Below, piece after piece: positions 54,519-64,000 of a stretch of 64,000 nt of DNA (its first letter is position 1; each line of letters starts with the position of its first letter). The translations under genes were made by a program, and so were the position numbers. The stretch comes from Zea mays (lineage: Eukaryota; Streptophyta; Magnoliopsida; Poales; Poaceae). The notes below the pieces were generated by a model, which was not told where the DNA came from, did no database searches, and saw only the letters and a program-made list of their open reading frames with translations. The stretch lies in contig NC_050097.1 in assembly GCF_902167145.1 (NCBI RefSeq), forward strand, positions 174,126,923 through 174,190,922. Direction: 5' to 3'.

Positions 54519-56021
54519 AAAACTGAAATTGAGAGCCAACCAAAGCCATGGGCCGTACTGGCAGGGACTTTTCTAACCCCGACACCTCCTTGTCATCCAG
54601 CTCGCCACCACCAATATGCCTCATAAAAAATCCAAGATCATCCATTTCTTCGCCAGTAATTTGGGTAGCTTCGGCTGCACCTGTCCCAAGTGTAATTTTA
54701 TGCTCTCATGGGCCTTCTTCTGTTTTCTTGTGCCCCGAAGATCTATCATCCTTGGCAGATTTCTTGGCAGATTTCGTTGCACCATCTTTTTTAGAGGATG
54801 ATGAACTCCCGAAGGCCGCACTTCCAAGACCCAAAATGTGTGGGCTCTCTACCTCTTCTTCATACAAAATTTCCTTGCCCTTCGAAGATTTGCCACCTTC
54901 ATCGGAATTCTTTGAAGTTGGCATAAACTGAGTCAATGTCGGTCCCAAGGGACTTCAAGGGGGAAATCGTAATGGTCGAGTCATTGCCTCGAGAATCATG
55001 ATGCAACCAAATGACAAAGTGGTGGCAGTGCTACCCTTTTCTTGCTCATGGGAAACCGTAGCTTTCTTTGGAGCCGGAGTTTTCTTCAGACCTGTACCTT
55101 TCGATATAGGAATTTTGACCTCTATCGGGCCCGAAGGTGGCTCTTCGTCAATTTTGGATGCTTCGTCCTCCTCTGCTTCGACATCGGTAGTCTTCTTTGA
55201 CTCTTTGTCAGCACCCTTAGGAGATCTTTTCCTTTTTTTCTCCAGCCCCGACGTTGGCCGATGGATCTTCATAATCTGGTTATTCAAACCCTAGAGCATT
55301 CATAACTCTATTAAGCCAAAGTTTCCCTCGACTCTCAAAGACATATTTCATATCTTCGTGTTCTCTAATGGGGTAATTTTCGCACATTTCGTTACACTTC
55401 TCCTCAATAAACCTCAGCCACCCAGTCGAAGGAGCTTTATATGGAGATTGCTCTTTGAAGTCAAAAGTCAATGTTACAAGTTCTTCATATTTCGATTTCA
55501 CCTCCTTCGGAAGTTTCCACCCAGTACGAGTCGGATAGATATTATAAGTAAGTGCCTCTTAAATCACATCTCGAGATCCAATCTTTTTATGATTGAATTG
55601 AAGGCTTTGTAGCACTCATCGGCAGCTTCGTTCATCTCACACATTGGCCTTTTCAGGGCAAAGCTAATCTCCAAAGGGCTCATCAGTATACCATTAAAAT
55701 CCTCATGTTGCTCAGAGTAAACTTTGGCATAATACCATTCCTTCGTTCAATCGCCATGCCACTTCATTCGGTAGGCCAGAACTAGACCAGATGTATCCTT
55801 GCGATATGCGAAGTTGTAGCACTCGAAATTGTTGTGAAGGTTAGATTCAACTTTGCCTTCGTCTGATAATGCTAGTCATCAACTTTCCAGAATGCATCAG
55901 CATTGGTACGCCCCTTGCTTTGTACAACCTAGATAAAAATGCTAAGGCAAACCATTGCATTTGGGGTTAATTGATGCATGTACTGTTATGCAGTGGAAAC
56001 GTTTTCCGTTGTTCAAGTCCA
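54519..56021 (-). pseudogene. Fragment of a third accessory retroelement gene (same broad family)
   Basis: Minus-strand coding pieces in order: near 55850-55590 (MKWHGD, EWYYAKVYSEQHEDFNG, EISFALKRPMCEMNEAADE), about 55570-55280 (WKLPKEVKSKYEELVTL, GWLRFIEEKCNEMCENY, GKLWLNRVMNALGFE) and 55287-54955 (basic/acidic GLEKKRKRSPKGADKES), then 54948-54706 (lysine/serine-rich). At least one TGA and several frame changes break it. The W..EWYYAKV and RGK.WLNRV pattern is familiar from accessory ORFs of maize Gypsy elements and parallels GWRLEWF and RRWFY in the Grande and Huck genes. The parent element is not visible. Confidence 0.55.
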
Positions 56022-56244
56022 CCATTTCCCTTTCAATTCACCTTTGAGACTACACCAGAATCACTTAAGCAAACACATTAGTCTCATGGAGTCAAGTTGT
56101 AGCATATCCTCCCCTAAACATATGCATCATTTGCACAAGGACTTGTGAGGTCCGAGGATGATGTTTTACAACTTGAACACCAAAATACATAATTATGCTC
56201 AAAATGACATGATTTAAAACATAAAAGGACATATATGTTATAGA
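56022..56244 (-). other. 3' untranslated part of Copia B
   Basis: Sequence between the RNase H stop and the residual LTR start. Non-coding. Confidence 0.5.
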
Positions 56245-57830
56245 TCAATCTAAGTTTTGTGAATCTAAAACATTTAGTTCACTACGCAGCTTACAAAACC
56301 TTTTCTCATCTAAAGGCTTGGTGAAGATATCAGCTAGCTCATGATCGATGCTAATATGAAAAACATCGATATCTCCCCTTTGCTGGTGGTCTTTTAGAAA
56401 GTGATGCTGGATATATATGTGCTTAGTGTGGTTGTGTTCAACGTGATTATCTGCCAAGCGGATTGCACTCTCATTATCACATAGGAGTGGGACTTTGCTT
56501 AGATTGTAGCCAAAGTTCCGGAGGGTTTGCCTCATCCAAAGTAGTTGCGCGCAACACTAACCTACAGCAACATACCCGGTGTCGACGGTGGATAGGGCAA
56601 CAGAGGTTTGTTTCTTTGAACTCCAAGACACCAGGGACCTTCCTAGAAATTATAAGTCTCTGATGTGCTCTTCCTATCAACCTTGCACCCGACATAGTCA
56701 GAGTCTGAATATCCAATCAAGTCAAAGGTAGACCCCTTAGGATACCAGAGCCCGATGTAAGGCGTATGAACTAAATATCGAAGAATACGCTTCACAGCCA
56801 CAAGGTGACATTCATTGGGGTCAGATTGAAATCTAGCACATATGCAAACAGAAAGCATAATATCTGGTCTACTTACACAAAGATAAAGCAAGGAACCTAT
56901 CATAGACTGGTATACCTTTTGATCTATGGACTTACCTCCTACGTTAAGGTCCAAATGTCTGTCAGTTCCAATTGACGTCTTAGCAGGCTTTGCGTCATTC
57001 ATCCCAAACTTCTTTAGGATATCTTGTGTATACTTTTTTGAGAGAGGAATGTCTCTTCCTTGAGTTGTTTCACTTGAAATCCAAGGAAGTAAGTCAACTC
57101 TCCCATCATGGACGTCTCGAATTTCTTTGTCATCACCTTGCTAAAGTCCTCACATGACGTTTGATTAGTAGAACCAAATATTATGTCATCGACATATATT
57201 TGGCAAATAAACAAATCACCATTACAAGTCTTAGTGAAAAGAGTAGGATCAACTTTCCTGACCTAGAAAGCATTAGAAATAAGGAAATGTCTAAGGCATT
57301 CATACAATGCTCTTGAAGCTTGCTTAAGTCCATAGAGCGCCTTAGAGAGCTTATACACATGGTCGGGGTACCTGTCATCCTCAAGCCAGGGGGTTGCTCC
57401 ATGTATACCTCCGTTTGAGGAAAGCACTCTTCATGTCCATTTGATAGAAATTAAAAGCATGGTGAGCAACACAGGCTAATAGTATTCGAATAGACTCAAG
57501 CCTAGCTATAGGAGCAAAAGTCTCCTCAAAATCCAAACCTATGAGGCATAACCTTTTGCCACAAGTCAAGCCATGTTTCTTGTCACCGCTCCATACTCGT
57601 TTTGTTTGTTGCGAAACACCCACTTGGTTCCCACAACATTTTACTTCAGACGTGGCACCAAACTCCATACTTCATTTCTCTTGAAGTTGTTTAGCTCCTC
57701 CTGCATAGCCAACACCTAGTCTGGATCCTGCAAGACTTCTTCTACCCTGAAAGGCTCAATACAAGAATAAAAGAGTAGTGCTCACAAAAATTAGCAATAC
57801 GTGAACGTGTAGTAACTCCCTTGCTAATGT
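56245..57830 (-). pseudogene. Copia B reverse transcriptase and RNase H, broken
   Basis: RT pieces: [20 protein letters not shown] and [11 protein letters not shown] (57668-57381), PPGL region (57402-57181), catalytic [12 protein letters not shown] (57214-57014). The connection and RNase H follow at 57002-56643 (IGSLLYLCVSRPDIM, GYSDSDYVGCKVDRKSTS) and 56535-56245 (LLCDNESAIRLADN, TKHIYIQHHFLKD, ADIFTKPLDEKRFC). Multiple indels and stops separate them. Confidence 0.85.
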
Positions 57831-58049
57831 CACCAAGGATATGATCCACTGGATGATCCGTTTGAATGTTGGTGTGGACTTAGGTTGGAGGTGCATGTGG
57901 TACTTCTTCCTCCTCCTTTTCTTCTTGTTCTCCCCCTTGATCCATTACGTTGTCTTGGGGTACTTGTTCCTCATCTTGAGTTGGAGGTTGCACCATCATC
58001 GAGAAAGAAGGCTGATCTTGCATTTATTGTTCCTGTGGTCGCACATCTC

Positions 58050-59400
58050 CTATCGCCATATCCTCATAGCAATTGTCAGAACCTCGTTTTCATCTATGCC
58101 ATCAAGATCAACTTGCTCTTTTGGAGAGCCATTAGTCTCATCAAATACAACATCACTAGTGACTTCAACTAAACCCAAATATTTGTTGAAGACTCTATAT
58201 GCCTTTGTATTTGAATAATAACCAAGTAAAAACCCTTCAACAACTTTTAGAGCAAACTTTGAATGTCTACCTTTCTTGACCAAGATGTAGCATTTGCTCC
58301 CAAATAAATAAAAATAAGAAACATTGGGTTTGTGACTGGTTAGGAGCTCATATGTGGTCTTCTTGAGGAGGCGATGAAGATAGAGACTGTTTATGGCATG
58401 GTAGGCCGTATTTATGGCTTCCGACCAAAACCGCTTCGATGCCTTGTATTCCCCAGCATCGTCCTTGCCATATCAATGTGTGTCCTGTTCTTCCTCTCCA
58501 ATACACCATTTTGTTGTGGAGTGTAGGGGGCGGAGAACTCATGCTTGATGCCTTCCTCCTTAAGATATTCCTCCACTTGAAGATTCTTAAACTCAGATCC
58601 ATTGTCGCTCCTTATCTTAACTTTTTGCTCAAACTCATTTTGAGCCCGTCTTAGAAAGCGCTTGAAGGTTTATCATATAAAAAGAATACCCAAGTGAAGC
58701 AGGAATAGTCATCAACTATAACAAGATCATACTTACTGCCCCGATGCTAAGATAAGCAATCAGTCCAAAGAGATCCATATGGATAAGCTCTAATGGTATT
58801 GACGTTGTCATCACATTCTTGCTTGGATGACTTGTTCCCACCTGTTTCGCTGCTTGGCACACTACACATGTCTGTCTTTCTCAAAATAGACATCGGTTAG
58901 TCCTAACACATGTTCTCTCTTTAGAAGTTTATGAAGGTTCTTCATCCCAGCATATGCTAGACGGCGATGCCAAGGCCAGCCCATGTTAGACTTAGCAAGT
59001 AAACATGCATCTAGATCGACATTCTCTTTGGTAAAATCTAGTAAATAAAGCTTACCGTTAGATACACCTTTAAATGCTAATGAACCATCACCTCTTATAA
59101 AAACAGTTACATCAACATTTGTAAATAAGCAATTATATCCCATATGACATAACTAGCTGACAGAAAGCAAATTGTAACCAAGTGATTGTACCAAAAAGAC
59201 ATTAGAGAAAGAGTGCTCAGTAGTAATTGCTATTTTACCTATCCCCTTTACCTTGCCTTGGTTCCCATCTCCAAAGATGATCATGTCATGGGAATCATTA
59301 TTCTTGACGTAGGAGGTGAACATCTTCTTCTCCCATGTCATGTGGTTTGTGCATCCGCTATCAATGATCCAGCTTGAGCCCAAACCTGCAAGGAATTTAG
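58050..59400 (-). pseudogene. Copia B protease, GAG-pre-integrase and integrase, broken
   Basis: Protease site WIIDSGCTNHMTWEK (59383-59153), zinc-finger segment (WHRRLAYAGMKNLHKL; 59143-58862), integrase core fragments near 58602-58348 and the post-integrase region GYYSNTKAYRVFN (58283-58050). Frames change between each. The catalytic residues are not in one frame, so it is inactive. Confidence 0.8.
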
Positions 59401-60072
59401 ACTTGGGGTTTAGGTCCCCAACTTGTGTTGTGTCCTGTCAGGTTAGTTACATAAGATTTTGGAACCCAAATGCAAGTCTTACCCTTCTTGCATTTCGGTC
59501 CCGCATTGGTAGCAATAATTCTATTATTCTTACAATAAATTACATAGTATGCATAAAAAATACGGAATAGAATAGAAGTTCCATGAGATGCGTTCCTATC
59601 CTTAGGCGTATGAGAGACAACATAAGATGCACGGCGCCTAGTTCTACTCCTACTATGAGTATAAGAACCAATAAATGAGTTAATCATAGTGTGAGGAGTA
59701 AAAACACCATCATGACGCTTTGGTGAAGAAAAACTATCATTACAAATATCATGATGAACATTACTATAAAATTCTTAACATGAGAATACAGATAAGCATG
59801 GTTCTTCTTTTCAAGAAAAGAATGCGAGCTACTAGCTATAGGCGCCTTCCCCTTCTCCTTTGTGAAGTTGAGAGCCTTTTGGCTTTTAGTGTCCTTGGTT
59901 CCCTTTTGGAAACCAAGTTTATCCTTAATGGAGGGATGTCTACCAATGGTGAAGGCATCCCTAGAAAATTTAACTTTTTCTACTTCAATTTTGCAGGTTT
60001 TAAGTTTAACATTTAATTGAACAATTTCATTATTCAAGTTTGCAATAATAGAAGCATGATTACTACAAGCAT
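59401..60072 (-). pseudogene. Copia B gag-protease linker, 3' part
   Basis: 60085-59684 keeps KLGFQKGTKDTKSQKAL and a coiled-coil stretch (ANLNNEIVQLNVKLKTC); 59687-59397 keeps KTCIWVPKSYVTNLTG. It matches the Copia A linker but with more changes. The hAT MITE interrupts it on the right. Confidence 0.7.
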
Positions 60073-60579
60073 TAGGGCTGGGCATTCATGTTTCTCTAGA
60101 ACTTCGGTTCAGTTTTAAAAAACTTCAATTTTCAAATATTATATAGGTATAAATATTTCAAGATAAGTTCAGTTTCGGTTTTTTAATTTGGTTTTTTGGT
60201 AAAAACCGAATACCAAACTTATACTCAAGAAGGCATATAGGGTCTTTTTATTTCACATTACACACAATTTTTAAAAGTAAAAATTATATAAGTATAAATA
60301 TTTCAAGATATATCATATATCACATACAAATAAGTGAATAACAATTTGGTTGCATCACACAATTAGTTCACATAATCAAATAGTCAAAAATTTGAATTCA
60401 TAAAGTTTGCTATTCGGTTTTTTTTGGTATTTTGGTTCGGTATACGTTGAAAACCGTTTATGATACCTAATACCAAAATTCTTAGACATAAAATCCAAAA
60501 CCGAACCGAACTACCAAAAAACCGAAATTTTGGTTAGGTACGGTTCGGTTCCATTTACGGTAAAAAAATGCCCACCCTA
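60073..60579. mobile_element. hAT-type MITE (507 bp) in Copia B
   Basis: Perfect 8-bp duplication ACAAGCAT (60065-60072 and 60580-60587). Ends TAGGGCTGGGCATTCA and, from the right, TAGGGTGGGCATTTTT. Body rich in AAACCGAA/TTCGGTTT words. No transposase. Confidence 0.93.
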
Positions 60580-61893
60580 ACAAGCATCAAAATCGTGATC
60601 TTTACATTTAGTACACATTGCAACTTGTTCCACAGATGAACTAGCAACACTTAAATTCTCTATTCTAGCATTTAAATTAGCATTTAAACTCTTAAGGCTA
60701 GAAATAGAGGAATGGCAAGAAGACAATATAAACGCATGCATTTCATTCTTCTTTATCTCTAAAGCAAGGAAATTTTCTACTTCTACTACTTTATCATGTT
60801 CCTCATAATGCAAATCCTATTGCTTTTCTAGCAATCTATCCATTTCATTAAGAGCATCAATTAATTCATTAATTTTGTCTACTTTAGTTATATCCAAGCC
60901 CTTAAAAAGATCACTATAATCCATATCATCATCAGATTCCTCATCACTAGAATTGTACTTAGGAGTGTCATGTGTACGTTGTGTACGTGCCTTCTTTTCC
61001 TTAGCCATGAGGCATTTGTGTCGCTCATTGGGGAAGAGAGAAGACTTGTTGAAGGCCGAGGCAGCAAGTCCTTCATCGTTGGAGGCAGATGAAGAGCAGT
61101 CCGAGTCCCATTCCTTGCCGATGTGCGCCTCACCCTTCTTCTTCCTATAGAACTTCTTCTTCTCCTTCCTCCCTTTCTTGTCTTGATTCTGGTCAATCTC
61201 ATTATCGGGACAATGAACAATAAAATGACTAGACTTACTGCACTTCAAGAATGAATGTTTTCCCTTGATTTGTTCTTGTTGGGGTAGTCCTTGCATCCCT
61301 TCAAAGCGGTCTTGAAGCGCTTGAATACAAGCACCATTTCTTACTCATTAAGGCCGACCACCTCAACTTGTGCTATCTTATTAGGGAGCGCCTCCTTGTT
61401 GGTTGTTGCTTAGAGTGCAACGGGTTGCAGCTCGTATTGAGAAAGAGGTTCGTTGGTGATGTCGTCGACGTACCTTGATTCTTTTACCATCATGCGTCTG
61501 CTTACAAACTTACCAAGAATTTCTTCGGGCGACATTTTGGTATACCTGGGGTTCTCACGAATAAGATTAACAAGATGAGGATCAATAACAGTAAATGACC
61601 TTAGCATGAGGCGCACAACGTCATGATCCATCCATCTTGTACTTCCATAGCTTCGGATCTTGTTCACCATGGTCTTGAGCCTGTTGTATGTATTAGTTGG
61701 CTCTTCACCCCTATTCATGGAGAACCTCCCCAACTCGCCTTCCACCAACTCCATCTTGGTGACCATTGTGGCGTCATTACCCTCAAGAGCGATTTTAGGT
61801 GTCACATATCTCCTTGGCATTGTCCAAGCCACTAACCTTGTTATATTCATCCCTGCATAGAGATGCTAAAAGAGCAGTAGTAGCCTGGGCATT
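60580..61893 (-). pseudogene. Copia B gag and coiled-coil linker
   Basis: 61850-61410 is the gag domain (MELVEGELGRFSMNRGEEP, NKIRSYGSTRWMDHDVV, IDPHLVNLIRENPRYTKM). 61296-60817 has a zinc knuckle in which the first Cys is lost (FLKCSKSSHFIVHCPD), a lysine-rich stretch and the acidic tail; 60813-60577 is coiled coil. The N-terminal part of gag is missing beyond 61893. Confidence 0.8.
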
Positions 61894-62591
61894 TGAAAGG
61901 GAAATGTGCCCTTGGGCCATTTCTATAAATTTTTTGGTGATTAGATGCTCAACGCATATTGTTTTGTGCTAAGTGTCAAAGAGATGCAAATGGGAAATCA
62001 AGGTATGATTCTAGCCTTAGTAAATTGTTTTTGGTACTAACATTATTATACTAAGTGCTAGGAACCTTGTTAAAACGAGATAAATCGGATTGGAGAAGTT
62101 TGGCTAAGTCCAGCCAGACTTGCACCAGCCTAAGGTGCACCGGACTGTCCGGTGTGCACCGTGCAGTATCCGGTGCTCAAGCTGGCTCCCCCGTCGAACA
62201 GGCCGCTCTCGGAAAAAACTTAGCACATCGTGGCTATAATTCACCGGACTGTCCGGTGTGCACGGGACTGTCCGGTGAGCCAGTCGCGCCCACGCCAACA
62301 GTCAACAACGCAATAAGCGGACGATGTGTGGACTTTGCCAACAGTCACCAGGGCGCACTGGACTGTCCGGTGTGCCATCGGACTGTACGGTGTGCCACGA
62401 GTGTCGCAGCTGCAACGATCGGCTTCGCCAGAAAAGTAAGGAAATCGTGCACTGTTCACTGTCCGATGGTGCACCGAACTATCTGGTGCGCCCACGGACG
62501 GAAGGCAACTATGGCCTTTTAAATGGAGCTCCAACGACTCCTAGCTGCCTTAGGGCTATAAAAGGGACCCCTATGTGCATGGAACAACAAG
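61894..62591 (+). mobile_element. U3-only fragment of a Copia LTR
   Basis: Starts with the exact LTR start TGAAAGGGAAATGTGCCC and runs 698 bp, similar to the U3 part of the Copia A LTR, with several CACCGGACTGTCCGGTG words. TATA box TATAAAAG at 62557-62564. It stops about 34 bp past the TATA box, close to the expected U3/R boundary, and joins RT sequence of Copia C. No R or U5 is present. Confidence 0.8.
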
Positions 62592-63500
62592 CCAAACCTC
62601 TTGAGTAAGTCTTGTGTGTACTTTGTTTGAGAGATGAAGGTTCCTTCCTTGAGTTGCTTCACTTGGAATCCAAGGAAGTAGTTCAACTCGCCCATCATAG
62701 ACATCTCGAATTTCTGCATCATCACCCTGCTAAACTCCTCACAATACTTTTGATTAGTAGAACCAAATATTATGTCATCAACATATATTTGGCATACAAA
62801 CAAATCAATATTACAAGTCTTAGTAAAGAGAGTAGGGTCAGCTTTCCCAACCTTGAAAGCGTTAGATATAAGAAAATCTCTAAGGCATTCATACCATGCT
62901 CTTGGGGCTTGCTTAAGTCAATAGAGTGCCTTAGAGAGCCTGTAGACATGGTTGGGATACCTATCATCCTCGAAGCCAGGGGTTGTTCACATATACTTCC
63001 TCCTTGATTGGTCCGTTGAGGAAGGCGCTCTTCACGTCCATTTAAAACAACTTAAATGAGTAGTGAGCAGCATAGGCCAATAATATGCGAATTGATTCTA
63101 GCCTAGCTACATGAGCAAAAGTCTCCTCAAAATCCAAACCTCGACTTGGGCATAACCTTTTGTCACAAGTCAAGCCTTGTTCCTTGTCACCACACCGTGT
63201 TCATCTTGCTTGTTGTGGAACACCCACTTGGTTCCCACAATGTTTTGCTTCGCATGTGGCACCAGGCTCCATACTTCATTTCTATTGAAGTTGTTGAGCT
63301 CTTCCTGCATGGCCAACACCTAGTTTGGATCCTGTAAGGCTTCTTCTACCCTAAAAGGCTCAATAGAAGAAACAAACGAGTAATTCTCACAAAAGTTAAC
63401 CAAACGTGAGCGAGTAGTTACTCCCTTACTGATATCACCCAGAATTTGATCCACTAGATGATTCCTTTGAATTGTCGCCCGAACTTGAGTTGGAGGAGCT
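62592..63500 (-). pseudogene. Copia C reverse transcriptase, broken
   Basis: Catalytic [18 protein letters not shown] and [19 protein letters not shown] at 62803-62592, upstream pieces near 62967-62770 in another frame, and further RT N-terminal words toward 63400. Several frame changes and stops. Confidence 0.8.
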
Positions 63501-64000
63501 TGTTGTGCTTCTTCCTCCTTATATTGTTCTCCATGTGCTCCCCCTTAATTCGTGCCTTCATCCTAAGGTACTTGTTCTTCATCTTGAGTTAGGGGATGCA
63601 CTAGTGTTGAGGAAGATGGTTGATCTTGTTCTTGTTGTTCCTGCGGTCGCACATCACCTATTGCCATAGTTTGCATTGCGGCCGTCGAAACTTCATCCTC
63701 GTATACAACATCAAGATCAACTTGCTCTCTTGAAGAGCCATTAGTCTCATAAAATACAACGTCACTAGAGACTTCAACTAATCCTGATGATTTGCTGAAG
63801 ACACTATACGCCTTTGTATTTGAATCATAACCCAATAAAAACCCTTCCACAGCTTTGTGAGCACGTTTCGAATGTCTACCTTTCTTTACCAAGATGTAGC
63901 ATTTGCTCCCAAATACACGAAAGTAGGAAATTGGGTTTGTTACCGGTTAGGAGCTCGTAACAAGTCTTCTTGAGAACGCGATGAAGATAGAGCCGGTTTA
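63501..64000 (-). pseudogene. Copia C integrase C-terminal region, cut by window edge
   Basis: 63892-63563 reads KKGRHSKRAHKAVEGFLLGY, NTKAYSVF and EVSSDVVFYETNG followed by a Glu/Gln-rich tail. It corresponds to 15500-15200 in Copia A. The integrase core lies beyond the window. Confidence 0.75.

Larger units (their letters stand above)
56022..61893 (-). mobile_element. Copia element B (SIRE/Maximus lineage), decayed, both ends truncated
   Basis: Minus-strand Copia with gag, linker, protease, integrase, RT and RNase H in order. The 3' LTR seems reduced to about 14 bp (TGAAAGGGAAATGG, minus, ending at 56022) joined to unrelated sequence. The 5' end stops within gag at 61893, where a + strand LTR fragment begins. 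Many frameshifts and a hAT MITE mark it as older than Copia A. Confidence 0.8.
62592..64000 (-). mobile_element. Copia element C (SIRE/Maximus lineage), part
   Basis: Minus-strand Copia sequence from within RT to the integrase C-terminus, running off the right edge. The left end breaks in RT right after LLKRFG, at the U3 fragment. It is a separate copy from B: the same RT region is also present in B at about 57010. Confidence 0.8.

Noticed and set aside
54519..54523. AAAAC next to LTR D's end, also at 21432-21436, as a target duplication for D
   Set aside because: At 21437 there is no LTR terminus (no TG), so the match is probably chance in A-rich DNA; AAAAC there is better seen as flank of the older Copia LTR.

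Overview
The window reads as repetitive intergenic DNA of a large grass genome, most likely maize or a close Zea relative. There are no bacterial-style operons and I found no intact host gene. Almost every base belongs to nested LTR retrotransposons, MITEs and one Helitron. The two large Ty3/Gypsy elements match the maize families Grande (about 13.8 kb, about 626-bp LTRs, antisense gene) and Huck (about 13.2 kb, about 1.6-kb LTRs). The Copia elements are of the SIRE/Maximus (Opie/Ji/Giepum) type. Family names come from memory of the families, not from a search.

Layout. 1-14195: Grande-like element on the + strand, lacking only the first ~170 bp of its 5' LTR. It sits inside a Copia element (14196-20913, minus strand), which sits inside the LTR of a related Copia element (20914-21431). 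An old Del/Tekay-type LTR (called D here) is the host for much of the rest. Its pieces are at 21432-21628, 36728-37470, 50681-53167 and 53825-54518. Into D went: (i) a non-autonomous element with 3.3-kb LTRs (21629-36727, target duplication CTTGG), whose left LTR later received a 5.8-kb Helitron (24870-30636) and a Tourist MITE; (ii) a Huck-like element (37471-50680, minus strand, target duplication CATAT); (iii) a solo LTR (53168-53824, target duplication AGCAC). To the right are a fragment of an accessory retroelement gene (54530-56020), a decayed Copia element (56022-61893, minus), a U3-only LTR fragment (61894-62591, plus) and part of another Copia element (62592-64000, minus).

How the genes fit together. 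The Grande-like and Huck-like elements share a Tat-lineage plan: a primer-binding site TGGCGCGCCAGGTAGGGG, then gag-protease, a stop codon in the context AAA-TAG-GAA, RT-RNase H and integrase. Between pol and the 3' LTR each carries a multi-exon gene on the opposite strand, with a Transposase_28-like N-terminus, a low-complexity middle and a coiled-coil C-terminus. A third relative of that gene lies at 54530-56020. The Helitron carries intron-containing fragments of a phosphoglucomutase gene and of an atypical short-chain dehydrogenase gene. All retroelement coding regions here carry stops, frameshifts or deletions, so no element looks autonomous as sequenced.
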